NCBI GenBank assembly: GCA_963682175.1
Contig: OY821771.1
Coordinates: 40,382,201 to 40,446,200 of the forward strand
Source of the DNA: Triglochin maritima
Taxonomy: Eukaryota > Streptophyta > Magnoliopsida > Alismatales > Juncaginaceae
DNA length: 64,000 nucleotides
Direction: 5' to 3'
A program made the translations under genes and the position numbers. Positions 21,576 through 33,235 of the stretch are shown here, in pieces. The notes under the pieces were generated by a model. That model saw only the letters and a list, made by a program, of their open reading frames with translations. It had not been told where the DNA came from and ran no database searches. Every line of letters starts with the position of its first letter. Position 1 is the stretch's first letter.

Positions 21576-21850
21576 TTGATCCAACCTAAAAGTTAAAAAC
21601 AATATTTTATTATGATAAGTCTGGACTCTGCACGAATAAAGGGTCTGCACGCTGTCCTAGGGTCTGCACGCTATCCTAGGGTCTGCACTATCTGTGTATT
21701 GGGAAAAGAATCGTTCAACCTAAAGAACCGGCGTTTTTAAGAAGACCAAAGCACGTGAAGAGAAATTTTGCTGACTGGACGCTGACTCAACACGTCCATG
21801 TAAGACGCGTCCGTGACGCCCGCGTCCGTGTATAAGGACTCTTATTATTA

Positions 21851-22272
21851 TTATTGAAAACAATATAATTTCCACGCAGTTCAATTCTCACATCACGGTC
21901 AGTCCCACTGAATCCAGGTCCAAATAACTTGACATAGTGATGTGATGTAGCCAAGTGGCAGTGAGAGAATTCTTATTTTTTTCGAAATTTGGTTTTGCAT
22001 AAATAAGGCAGTGAGAGAATTAAGAAGATCCAAATCAAACAAAAGCAAAGTGAACAGAACACACCATCCAAGGAAAAAAAGAAAGAAAACCACTTAAAGA
22101 AGAGAAAAACAACGTCAAACAACACAAACCAACCAGTAATTCCTCTCTCTCCTCCTGCACCCAAACAGCAACACCAATCCCTCCCTCGGGACGGAGCAAA
22201 AGTGGAAAGAACACAACGCCCACCATTACTCTATATGAAGAGTGGTTGTTAGGAAGTGGCTCTGAGGTGAGG
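21851..22272 (+). promoter_or_regulatory. Upstream region and 5' leader of the APT gene
   Basis: This is the space between the MULE target duplication and the APT start codon. I see no clear TATA box. The DNA is purine- and AC-rich, with an AAG/AAAG-rich stretch at 22060-22120. The MULE sits only about 430 bp upstream of the start codon, so it may lie within the promoter. Confidence 0.4.
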
Positions 22273-24798
22273 ATGGTGGAAGAGGTGGAGAAGGAGAATG
22301 AGAATGGTGTGGTGGTGGTTGATTCTCGTTTCGATGACATCTCTGCTGCAATTAGAGTTGTTCCAAACTTCCCAAAACCTGGTTTGGACGTTACAAAAAA
22401 CGCAATTTTTAATCACTGTTTTGTGTTTGTTTTGGCCTTTTGATGTTTGGGTAGGAGTGGACTTGTGTTGAACTTATGAGAATCTCTTTTGGGTCTCACC
22501 AAAATCGAATTTTCGTTTTGCTTCAACCTGATTTTAGACGTTACTAAAAAATAACATTTTTTATTATCTCTGTTTTGTATTTGTTTGTTTTGATGTTTTG
22601 TTTCTGTTTCAAACTTCCAGAAATCTCCTTTGGGTTTCAGCAGAAACCAAAATTTTAATACTTTTTTGTTGCTTTGTTTTGTGTTTTTTGATGTTTTGGT
22701 TTCTGGGTAGGAATAAACTTGTTTTGGTTTCAATGATAAACAGTTTTTTGGTCTGTTTTTTGCCTTCTTGTTTTTGTCTTTTTGATGTTTTAGATGTGTG
22801 GTAGGAATCATGTTTAACGACATAACGACGCTCCTGCTTCACCCGAAGGCGTTCAAGGGGGCTATTGATCTGTTTGTTGAGCGCTACAGGGACAAAGGAA
22901 TTACTGCTGTGGCTGGTAATTTTACTCCACTTCCTTTTCTCATTTTCATGTTTTTGACAATTTTTCTTCTTCTTCTTTCTTCTGTTTTTGGTTTGCTTGT
23001 GCAAGATTGGAGTTTTATCATTTTATGGATGTACACTTGTCTTTCTTAGTTTTGTGGTTTTCTATTTTCTTCCTTTTTTTATTTTTGCAAACTTTGGTTT
23101 AGACTTCTTTTTTGGTTTGTTGTACCAGGGATTGAAGCTAGAGGGTTCATATTTGGCCCTCCAATTGCGTTGGCTATTGGTGCAAAATTTGTTCCACTCC
23201 GTAAGCCAAAGAAGTTACCAGGTATTTAAAATCAGGCTCCGATCTTAAGAATTGCATGCTTATTGTGTGAAAAAGAAAGGCTTGTAACTACACCGGTCAA
23301 TCGGGTCGATGTTTAGCACAATTTAAAGAAGATTAATCATTTTAGATTGAAATTAGGGTTATTTGCTTGGGTGTACCTCAAATGTTGCGTAGTTGAATCG
23401 ATTTTCGACTATTTACTTCCGTGCACCTATATTTCAACTTTAGTTCTTTCCGTGCACTTCATTTTACATGTATGCATCTGTGTCATTAGTGTGACATAAT
23501 CCGTTACAAATTTCGTTAGGCATTTTACAATTTATACACTCTAAATTTTAAATATTTTTAATGTTAGATAAAAAACAAAAAAATTGAAAAAAAATCCAAA
23601 TCCCCACTTATCCTCTCTCCTTTTCTATCTCCCTCTCCTCTCTATCCCCACTCCACCACCACCATTTCCATCGGCAGGCAAGGAGGAGAGAAGTTCAGAA
23701 AAGAGAGATGACTAGAGAGAGAGAATTGGATAGGGAGAGGAGAGAAGTAAGGAGAAGAGAGAGATGAGAGAGAATTGTAGAGAAGAAAATAGATGAACTA
23801 GAGAGAACTGGAGAGAGGAAATGAGAGATATGAAAAGAGAGAGAGAATGGGAGAGAGGATAGAGATTTGGAGAGGAGAAGTGAATGTTTGGGTTTTTTCA
23901 GTTTTTATTTTATTTGTTTTTCTTTAAAATTAAAGACATTTTTTAATTTAGAGTGTAGATTGGAATTTGTGACGAAGTGAACTCCAATAACGGCGCATGT
24001 GCATACAAGTAAATAATAGAAATGTAGATGCACGAAAAGTTTTGATGTATAAATGGAAATAGTTGAAAACTGGTTGCAAAGATCCAATAACGCAATGTTT
24101 GAGATGCACACTAACAAATAACCCTTGAAAATAGTTAAGTGACATGTTATATTGATATTTTTATTTCTAAATAACATATTAATTGATATTATGAAGTAAA
24201 AAATAATTGATTACCTAACAAAATATGTTATTCATGTCAGTTTTGTGTAAAAAACATCATGTAATCGTGTTGTGTTCGTGTCAAATCGTGTATCAATTAT
24301 TTTATATCCATATTTTCACAAATCATCGTAATAAAATATTTTGACCACACAAAAATTTAATGTAATGTCGTGTCTAAATCATATCACCATATCATGCCGT
24401 GTAATCATATCGTGTCTAAATCATATCACCATACTTGTAGCTTTGCATGTGTAACATCGTATTTTTATATAACATTGTGTTAGAGGGAATTTCATGCAAA
24501 ACTTGTAATGTTTCACGAGTTTAAGTCGTGATTATCGTCTATTTCACAATCTTTATGGCATTACTAGTCTTAACGGCTTTACTCTCTTGTTTGTCCTCTA
24601 ACAATTTGAATGTTTCTGCCTTTCCGGCAAGTGTGCGGTAAACGTCCTACTAATTTTGCAAATACGTAAGTATAACCATTCAATGTCTGCCGAAATTTGA
24701 AGGTGAAATATGAGCATAAATTTATTTATTTATTAAATAAATTAGAGGTGGTATCCAAAATGTGCTCACCATGTAGCCCATTTCCTCTCTCACAATAT

Positions 24799-24842
<44 letters not shown>

Positions 24843-26104
24843 AGCTTTGCTTTATATATAAATGTCACTCTGAATTCTTATGGACACAACATTGTCATTG
24901 CATCTGATATCTTGTCTTTTGGCTCTTGTACTTTTCAAATCTGAAAACATCCTTGAAAGTCAAATAAAATTCAAATGAACTTGTAGACATTGATATGCTA
25001 TTATTTCCCTACTTGTAGACATTCAAATGAAGTTGAGTAACAAATTTTTTTCAAGTTAAATGCTATTATTTCCAGGTGAAGTTATTTCAGAAGAATATGA
25101 GCTTGAATATGGACATGATTGCCTACAAATGCATGTTGGAGCTGTTCAGCCTGGAGAACTTGTGTTGGTAATTGATGATTTGGTTGCTACTGGTGGGACA
25201 TTATGTGCAGCAATCAGACTTTTGGGTACTCATCTTTTGGTTCCATATCATCCTAACGATTTGTATGAATTTTAATTATTGTTGGTTTAGAAATTTAGTT
25301 TTACCCATTATGAAAACACTTTCCTACTTGCTCTTATCAGGTGATTATTACAAAATTAGTTATTTCATTAATTCTAGTTTTCCATACTTATTTTTCAATT
25401 CTCACACCTGTTTCTCTTTTTTTTTTCTCTTTAAAGCATTCTATTGTAATATGATATGCTAAAGGAGCAAATCATGACTGCTTTATGTATTGTAACTGAA
25501 GTTGCCTTGGACTCATCATTTTAAGTTCTTTGGGCAATAATACTCTTCTTTTATCCACGAATTTACACTTGTTTTCCTAGGTGTAAACATGTACCAATTG
25601 CTTGCATGGTTTGCTTTTTGAAGATCTCCATCACATATCGACTCATTCATCTCATATTGGTAAATTGGTTTAGACATCTGATGTTAACCTTCTCTACCAT
25701 CTTCTGCTCCATTTGCAGAACGGGCTGAAGCTGAAGTGGTCGAGTGTGCTTGTGTCATTGGTTTGCCAAAGTTCAAGGTAGTTATCATCGTTGTCTATTG
25801 TTTGCAACCTTGAAATTCCACTTTTCGTCTTTTCGCTACCAAATATTTGGTCTGTCGCTCCTTAGATCTTAAGATTCAAGTCTTGAAATGAACGCCAAAC
25901 ACTCGGACCTTTTACTGATATTTTCTAATATAAAATTCTGCTCTAAGAAATCATTTAAATCCATTAGTCCGTATTCGTAGCTTTTGTTTTTAACCTGTAT
26001 TGGGCTTTATATTTAGTGAATTGAATCATCTTGTTGGTTGGTTGCAGGGTCGTTGCAGGCTCAAAGGAAAGCCGGTATATATTCTTGTGGAATGTCAGAA
26101 ATAG
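22273..26104 (+). CDS. APT: Adenine phosphoribosyltransferase, six exons
   Basis: Exons: 22273-22381, 22805-22915, 23129-23221, 25076-25225, 25719-25777 and 26048-26104. All five introns are GT-AG and the joined frame is 192 residues, close to the usual 180-190. The enzyme converts adenine and PRPP to AMP and also clears cytokinin bases, normally in the cytosol. Landmarks are NFPKPG and [10 protein letters not shown] at the N-terminal side, [14 protein letters not shown] (exon 3), and the PRPP-binding loop [14 protein letters not shown] at about residues 134-147 (exon 4). The C-terminal [11 protein letters not shown] is typical of the APT2/3-like plant subgroup. The start is the first in-frame ATG before the conserved part; an upstream TTG is in frame but has no support. 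Intron 3 (1854 bp) contains a MITE and a 42-nt C run. No coding defect is visible. Confidence 0.93.
23356..24124. mobile_element. MITE in APT intron 3 with 9-bp target duplication
   Basis: The ends are inverted repeats: GGGTTATTTGCTTGGGTGTA on the left, GGGTTATTTGTTAGTGTGCA as reverse complement on the right, with pairing continuing through CTCAAA-(A/T)(T/G)TTGCG. Flanks TTGAAATTA (23347-23355) and TTGAAAATA (24125-24133) match at 8 of 9 positions, fitting a Mutator-type insertion. The middle is a CTCTCC tract facing a GAGAGA tract, so most of the 769 bp could fold back. It lies wholly in the intron, about 950 bp before exon 4. Confidence 0.8.
24801..24842 (+). repeat. C run, 42 nt, in APT intron 3
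   Basis: An uninterrupted run of 42 C (42 G on the other strand), 233 bp before exon 4. It is the longest homopolymer in the window. Confidence 0.95.
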
Positions 26105-26643
26105 AATCCTAATTTGTGTAAGCTTCATCTAATCCTTTTTGTTTTGTTTAATTTTCTCTCTCTCTTTGTTGGGAATGCCTCGTCTTTCGTACTCTGGTAT
26201 TTTCTGACTGAATCATTGTGCTAATCTTGTACTTTTGAAATTAATGTTGTATGTATGTCCGCATTCAACTTCTGTTATTGGTTTCATCTGCCATTCTGAC
26301 TAGTTTTGATTATTAACTACTTGTAAGTTGTAATCAAATCACGATTGCTTTTATTAAAGAACAGGAGTGGTAGTGCAACTGTTTTTCTTTTCTAGTTTTT
26401 GGTTTTAGCCCTTTATTTGCAGTTGTTTCTTGCTTCTGGCAGGGACATATATTTGGTTGTATGGTAATAGTCTGAACTCTGCTCCTCTCGTTCGAGGTTC
26501 AGTTGCTATTTTGTTGAAAGCGTTTAAAGTGCAAAGATTTAACATAGTAGTAGATTTGTTGTTTGACTTGTTTCATTTGCCACTATCAATTGGACAGCTT
26601 TTTTAGCTTCTGAAACTCTTTTTGTTCTTTTGTTGTTTCAAGC
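26105..26643 (+). other. APT 3' region, no gene
   Basis: Sequence after the APT stop codon. It is T-rich with several ATTAAT/AATAAA-like hexamers and probably includes the 3' untranslated region. No other feature is visible before the Copia remnant at 26644. Confidence 0.5.
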
Positions 26644-27350
26644 TGTAGAGTAGAGCTAAACTTGTTGCCATGCCAACGTAGAGAGAAATTCATACAATGA
26701 AATCTCCTCACTTATATCATAAGTAAGAGAGAGGATATTTATAATTGGGGTTTGATTACAACTTATGCATAGGTAGCAACGTGGAACTATATAAGTATAC
26801 ATGATTATGGATAACCTATATCTAGTTGTGCAGGCCCATTGGGCCGGTTAGAAAAGGGCAAGATAAATGAAATTAACTAAACATAGGAATATTGGCTTTA
26901 GCTCACCCCGCAAGCGAATCAGGGATGCTATCACACTATCACAGAGAGCTTGGAAGACCCCAACATTGCTTCTGTAAATAAGGATATCATCTAAAACTTC
27001 ACTATCAAATTGAGATGGATTAGTATTACAACAGGCAAGAGTGTTAAATGGTTTAGCATTATCCATTTTAATTCGTTGTAAAAGATCCTGAATATACTTA
27101 TGCTAAGACAAAAACAACCCGTTCGAGGTATAGTGACCTAGAATACCTGACAAATAGTGAAGTTTTAAAATTTTCAAAGAGAGCAAGATTAAGATCATAT
27201 ACAATCTAATCCCTAATCATTAAGAGAGGGAGAACTGCCTGTAATAATTATGCCATCAACGTAAATGAGAGCTATAATCGTATCAAAACATGAGTAAAAC
27301 ACAAATCATCAGATTTACTTGGGGCAAAACCAAAAGAACACAACCACTCC
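26644..27350 (-). mobile_element. Degenerate Copia remnant: reverse transcriptase end and 3' LTR piece
   Basis: On the minus strand, about 27350 to 26850 encodes broken pieces of Copia reverse transcriptase. A YVDG-like sequence stands where YVDD belongs (near 27265), then comes a block like LSQHKYIQDLLQRIKMDNAK (near 27100-27045), and then LIYRSNVGVFQALC, resembling the conserved YRS-VG-LQYL. Frames shift several times. From about 26830 to 26644 the sequence resembles the end of a Copia LTR and starts TGTAGAG on the plus strand. It cannot encode an active enzyme. Confidence 0.65.
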
Positions 27351-27359
27351 ACTCCTGAA

Positions 27360-28625
27360 CCCGAGTGAACCGAAAAAACCGATCGAACTGGTCAGTTTTT
27401 TCGGTTTGGTCGGACCGGGTTCGATCGGGTTTTTTTATTAAACAAAAATTACAAAATCAATAATTTTCCTAATTTTTTAGTTTCCACCCCCGTCTCCTCT
27501 GGTCCCGACTCTATCCCCACCTCACTCCCAACTCCATCCCCACATCTTCTCTCCTCAGTCTCGACTCCACCTACGCCTCTTCAGTCCTGACTCCACCAGT
27601 CCACCTCGTCTCCTGTACTTAGTCCCAACTCGTCAAAATTCAAACTTTTTGAGTTTTTTTAATGCTTAACATGTGTGGTTAATTTTGTTGAATGCTTAGT
27701 ATATGTGGTTAACTGGATTGGTCGCTTAAATGATGGTATTTAGGGTATTAAAAATATTCTTATAGTTATTTCTACGTTCGGAGCAATGTGGTTTCAGTTT
27801 TACATCATTTATTGATTATTTTTTATTCTTCTCATTTTCATCTAAATAGAAAACCAAGTGTTCTTGGTTCGAAAATGTTGAATATTTTATTTAAAAATTA
27901 TTATGTGTTTATCTTAAAATCGGTTCAATCAGTCGAACCGTCGGTTGTGTAGGATTTCATGTTTAATTATACATATATATTTTCGAATTTTTATGTATAA
28001 TAAGGATCAATTTTCAATTTTCTATAATTTATTTCATGCATGCATCAATTTGTTTCAATATCTAGTTTCAAAACTTTATTAAAACAAATATGGGCTACGA
28101 AATTCATACCTAGAAGTTCTCTAAAACTTCTTGAAGATTCGGAGATGTTGGGGATGCTCCTCGCTGCGCTGGATGCCTCCGAGTATTCACCAAACTCTAA
28201 ACAAGATCGGAGAGAGGGAAGCTAGTCTCTCAATCTCCGATAGGGTTTAGAATCCAATTACTAACCCCTCTTTAATTCTCTTGAGAAGATGATCTCTTAA
28301 GAACTAAAACTAAACTTAAGAATTAAGATGATCTCTACGGTTAAGGACCAAGAGCATCTTCCTTAACACTTCTGAAAGACGAATAACATAAACAAGGAAC
28401 AAAATGATTTCTCATTCAACTCATAATAATTGACATTTAAAAGTAAAACTTTTAGAACACATTCCCTTCAGGTTGAACCGTCCCAATGGAGTCGGTTCGG
28501 TTCAACCATCGGTTCACAAAATGCTGACGTCATCATCGGTTCGACCAGGTGGAACTGTCGGTTGGACCACTTTGAACCAAACCGAACTGTTTTCGGTTCA
28601 CTCTTCGGTTCGATTTTTTAAAACA
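27360..28625. mobile_element. GGTTCGGTT-rich old element split by a solo LTR
   Basis: Two outer parts (27360-27947 and 28471-28625) are full of AACCGAACC / GGTTCGGTT variants in both orientations. They end in GATTTTTTAAAACATTGG on the right. A fragment rich in CTCC and CCAC (27480-27620) lies in the left part. The outer parts probably form one old non-autonomous element whose class I cannot assign. They are separated by the LTR at 27948-28470. Confidence 0.45.
27948..28470 (+). mobile_element. Solo LTR of a Copia-like family, target duplication GGTTG
   Basis: This 523-bp LTR runs from TGTAGGATTTCATG to CATTCCCTTCA. It is flanked by perfect GGTTG repeats at 27943-27947 and 28471-28475. No internal element DNA remains. 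Its right 130 bp resemble 3044-3174 and 11793-11923. LTR length and end sequences suggest Copia, but this is not proved. Confidence 0.75.
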
Positions 28626-29178
28626 TTGGTCTCCAACGTGCCAACCATAGGAGAGAGTAAGAGTCAAAATCACACAAATAGTAATGGCTATACATCCAGA
28701 CTAAAAGTCTCAGTGAAGTCACACCCTCTTCTTGACAACCTATGCCACTAAACGAGCTTTGTGTTGATACAATTACAAATATATTCATGTAATACAGTAG
28801 GTTACACATGTCGAATAAATATTTCGTAAGAATGCAGGTAAAGTCAACATACAAAAACATGTATAGGAAAACAACAAAATAATGAACAATGATGAAAGAC
28901 GACCTCAAAGACCGAGCCGTCGGAAGACGACTTGCCTCCGAGAAAATATCAGTTCACATACTAGTGTGTTTGCTGGTCTGCCGATTTTCTCCCAGGATAG
29001 AGCAGTCTCACCGTCGATCAGACGCACACCAGAGTCGATGGACCACGAAAGCAACACGGAATCTCGCAAGAATCGGTCGCCGGAGAACTCTGGATTCGGA
29101 GACCTAAAATCGCCGGAGACGGACGATTTTCGTAGAGAGAGGATGAGAATAAAGCGTGTGTGTACAGGAGGAAACAGA

Positions 29179-29181
<3 letters not shown>
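28626..29181. other. Intergenic with an unassigned GC-richer patch
   Basis: The part 28882-29160 is richer in G+C than its surroundings and is open in several frames (for example MNNDERRPQRPSRRK on the plus strand). It has CGGAGA and CGCCGG repeats like plant leader or first-exon DNA. I do not recognise a protein family in any frame. It may be a relic of a gene's 5' end next to the (TA)n tract. Confidence 0.3.

Positions 29182-29266
<85 letters not shown>
29182..29266. repeat. (TA)n microsatellite, about 42 units
   Basis: Uninterrupted TA dinucleotides for about 85 bp. Open frames running through it (Ile-Tyr repeats) are artefacts. Confidence 0.97.
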
Positions 29267-29268
<2 letters not shown>

Positions 29269-31057
29269 CTTGTAACCGTTAAGGACTTAATTGCAAAAAA
29301 AAAAACAATTAACACGAGGTCTAAAAATTAAATACACCCATCACCCTGATGCCCCTCGCTACCTCGCCTCGCCTAGTCCGGGGACGGACGAGCGCACGTG
29401 TGGAGAATTCTCTCATCCTCTCTTGCCACCTACAAAAGGTCAAGTGAATATGATGTTTATCAACATTATTCAACTTGTTAGCTTCACCAATGTGGAGCTA
29501 AAAGTGAGGTGAGCACATGACACATGAGGCAACATTGAATTTCTTCAATTGAGTTATTCATGAGCCTAGTCCAAACTCAATAATCCAACACTTTGTACGT
29601 TCAACATACCCATCATGTTTTCTTTCAATTTTAAACACCAACTAAATTATGAGCCTCATATAAAAGTAAGAGCATATCTCGAAGAAAATATGCACTTGCG
29701 GCGAACTATCAAAATAACAAAGATCAAGGATATTAAGTGTCTATTTTCAAAGAGCATGAGTTCAAAGTGCAACTGGATCAAAGATAATAGAGGAAAAGTG
29801 CAATTTATCCTAAATATTAATATAAGATTTGGAGTGATTTTTTGTGTTGGTGCAGTTGAGTGGTGTGGGTGATGATGTTGGACGTGGGTTCTAATTCATC
29901 TGTGTACAATTTGCTAAAATATTTTCTGATTTATTCGTTTTGTTATTTTTACCTAATATTGTTACTCTCATATCGGAAAACAACAATTTATTGCTCTCCA
30001 TGTCGTCATATAAAGGGGTCATGCATGCCCGCAACTCACATGAGATGGCTTGAGTGGCCTAATCTCGTGAATATGTGGAGCTCGGCGAAGGGAGAGTAAT
30101 TGATTTGACTTGTATGTGTTATACATGTATGGTTCTTAATTGAAATTTTAAATGAGATTTCGTATTCCGGATTCGGATAATATTTCACAAATACGTCGGC
30201 TTTGCGAGACATAATGTATTGGTTACGGTTCTTATTCAACTAGAGAGCCCGATCTTCTTAAACGGGAGGATTTGGTGCACGTTTGGTTCGATTAAACGAG
30301 TTGGTTAGAATATGCAGATTTGTTTCAATATAGCGAATTGGTTGAGATAGGTTTATGGGTCTTGACTCTTGAGTCCGTCCTAAAAGGAAAAACAAGAGGA
30401 AGTACATGCTTTTGAAGTACCAGAAACATTTTTCGTGGTCATAAAACCGGATTTTGTATGATTTTTTTCCTAGGTTTCCATTTGACCAACATTCATTTGT
30501 TTGTGCATTTCATTAAATTTTGTTGGTAAATTTTAGAAATAATTATTAGATTATTGTTTATGACAACACAATTTTAAACACAAGATATATTATCATGACT
30601 AATTTATAATATATATAATGTATTTTTGATAAAGTTATTATACATTATCATGAATATCTAAAAATAATAAGGCAATTTGTGTTTTTTTCAAATGTAATTG
30701 TATTGTTTTAATTGTTAAAGGTATTATATTATATACTATAAATACCTTTTAAATTATTTGACAGATTTATGTATAAATTTTAACTTTCTTTTCATTTTTG
30801 CTTTTGTCTCATGATAGGGACATGGAAAGAATCATTGTCAGAATCCTATACATTCAGGATTCCAACAATAAACAAAGACAAAATTTATATTGAAAAAAAA
30901 GTAAACAAAGAAAAAGGATTAGAAGGATTACAGTACAAACACCCAAAACTACCCAAATCCAAATCGAAACAAACGTTAATCCAAACTCTAGTTTCGGATT
31001 TGACCTTCAATTCCCCTGCCGAGACAGTAACGATTAGGTTACTCCGCAGAAGAAAGT
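29267..31057. other. Intergenic, nothing recognised
   Basis: AT-rich DNA with short open frames only. An A-rich purine tract at 30885-30920 is followed by an 85-codon frame (30811-31068) of low complexity (Lys and Ser rich) that I cannot assign. Confidence 0.4.
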
Positions 31058-31062
31058 GTAAC

Positions 31063-33230
31063 TGTTAAATCCTAAACCTTAGTTAGCATGCTATTGGAGA
31101 ATAATGGGAGTTGACTTGGATGTGATGGAGGGATGTGCTTGAGGTGATGGGAAATACGGTGGTAGGGTAGTAGAGGGATAGGTGTGGTGTTGACTTGTGT
31201 TTTCAATGGGAGAAAACACTCACCTCTTCTTCTCTTCTTCCTCTTTAGCCCAGCCATCCCCTCTCCATCACTCATCTTCCTCTCCTCCTTTGCTCGACGT
31301 CGACGAGGTGGTTGGAGCTCCATCTGGTGACAACGACGTTAGGTGTCATACATGTGTGAAGCGTGTGGAGTTCGGCAAGAAGGAGGATGCTTGTGTGGTT
31401 GCTGACCGGGGAGGCTCCGGCAAACGTCGACGGTTGTGCCAAGTTCAATGCTTAGATTTTGTTCACACGTGTGTGTGAGGCTTTAGCTCGTCGTCGGAGG
31501 TCGACAAGGGGCAACAAGTTATGCCTGGCTAGGTCAGGTAGTCACCGACTAAAAGTCGACCAATGTCATTGGGCGGTCGACCAGATGTAGTGTAGTTTCT
31601 CTGATTTTATCCAACACCGGTCGAACGATGTCTTGCGGAGGTTAACTGATTGTGCATATTTATTGGGTCGGAGAGTCTGATATTTTCTGTTGAACGTAGC
31701 CACTGAGTCGTTCGACCGTTGCCTTTTATTTTGACCTGGATCGGCATTGACCACCTAAACGGTCGACCGCCCTAGACTCTGGTCCGAGTGGTGACTTAAG
31801 TGTATCATGTGTTGGTTCGACCGATCTGATTTTAGGTCGACCGGTGGTGGCTAAATGAACGTAGGAAAGACTTTAATATTTTCGGTCGAACAGGGCCCCT
31901 GAGCCATTCGACCGTTGTCTTGTTTGACTTAGTGTTATTCTGGCGTTGACCATTTAAACGGTCGACCGCCATCGACACTTTGTTCGACCATTGAGGACTT
32001 AAGTTGCATGCCCAGGGTTCGACCGATTGAGGTGCCTGTTCGAATGCTTCCCTAATTATTAGGAATTGTCGACCGGTTTGTGCCCAAAATTCATTGTCCT
32101 TGTGAAGTGTCAACTCTGTCCACGGAAGTCTGTGTCCTCGCCTAATGCGTGAGCTGAGAAGTGACGGTGGGTGCATTGATCGTGTCTGCCCAAGGACCGC
32201 CGAGTGGAAGGATGTTGATACTTAGAACGTACCACAACTATATTATAGATTGTGTAAAGTTTTACTTGACTCTTACTAAAGTAGTGGATCTGAGGGATCA
32301 CAGATCCCAATGCACGATGTTGCACGACTTTACGGAGCGAGATGACCTTGCAGACTTTGGTCCGGATGAGTCGATTGGTCGGTCTGCAGGCTACTGATAC
32401 GATTGACTGGACTTAAAGGCGATGATGTGACCCACGCGACCGAGTGACGACGATGTTGGTAGCCTGTGCTGAGAGACAGTGAGGTGAGGATTCCTCCGCA
32501 CGACCGAGTGGCGACGGAGAGGACCGAGCGACCTAGTGGCAGCGGTGACTGTCCAACAATGTATTCTGGCATGTAGCTTGGCTGTGACACAACTAGGTGA
32601 GTTGACCGACCTGAGCGATGACTTCGTCGGTGAGGTGTTGACCTCGAGATTCAGCTGATTCTACTGACGCGGACGTACGGGTGCCTTTCACTGATCCTCA
32701 TGATTAGTGTAGCTGTGTGTGGAGGTGTGTTGCGTATTCTCCGTAAGATCGTATGTGTCTACAGTATGTCTTTGTGAGAGACTCGATGATGGATTGTGGG
32801 ATATATGTACTTATTTACCTTGGAGAGAATATTTTATTGCATTATATCATGTCATGTTATGCTAGTATGATATGTTCTTTTATTGTACTTTATTATGCAT
32901 ATATGTGAGATTGATATAAGAGATTTATTTATGGAAACTCATACATTGTTGTTTTATTTGTTTTTCAGGACCACAATATGTTCTAATGGGTGGTGACCGA
33001 AACGAGAGCACTCTGGGATCAGATTCTCCTATCCTATTTTCTTAGGTTGTATAATTATTTGTATTTTTCTTTCCTGTAATTTGATGTAGTCATACATTTT
33101 GACAACTCTGATGTATTATGGTGCACATCTTGAATATTTTTATGAGTAATGTTTCTGTTCTTTTTGGATCTTGTTACTAGTGATATTGTGTTTAAAATTA
33201 TAAAATTTCTGATGTTTCCGAGACGTTACA
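31063..33230 (+). mobile_element. Tekay-like solo LTR (layer G2), target duplication GTAAC
   Basis: This 2168-bp LTR runs from TGTTAAATCCTAAACC to CCGAGACGTTACA. It is flanked by perfect GTAAC at 31058-31062 and 33231-33235. Start, end and internal blocks match the complete chromovirus LTRs at 36792 and 43378. Shared features are a CT-rich leader, the GGTCGACCG palindromes at 31500-32060, the GGAAACTCA...TTCAGG block and the TACGTTACA-type end. At least two exact CGGTCGACCG palindromes (about 31760 and 31958) and many one-base variants occur. No element body remains. Confidence 0.85.
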
Positions 33231-33235
33231 GTAAC

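Larger units (their letters stand above)
20040..21841 (+). mobile_element. Non-autonomous Mutator-like element carrying a FAR1 exon
   Basis: Perfect 9-bp target duplications TTATTATTA (20031-20039, 21842-21850) flank imperfect terminal inverted repeats. The left end reads GAAAACGATTAGCGGACGCTAG and the right end, reverse-complemented, GAGTCCTTATACACGGACGC. The similarity continues about 80 bp inward to CAGTCAGCA. The interior has a FAR1-like exon (20324-20560) and a 22-bp minisatellite but no transposase core. It looks like an internally deleted derivative of a FAR1-type MULE. Non-transposase interior DNA continues to 21780. Confidence 0.85.

Noticed and set aside
28882..29331. 149-codon frame ending in Ile-Tyr repeats
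   Set aside because: The C-terminal half is the (TA)n microsatellite and the opposite strand is open too; no family resemblance.
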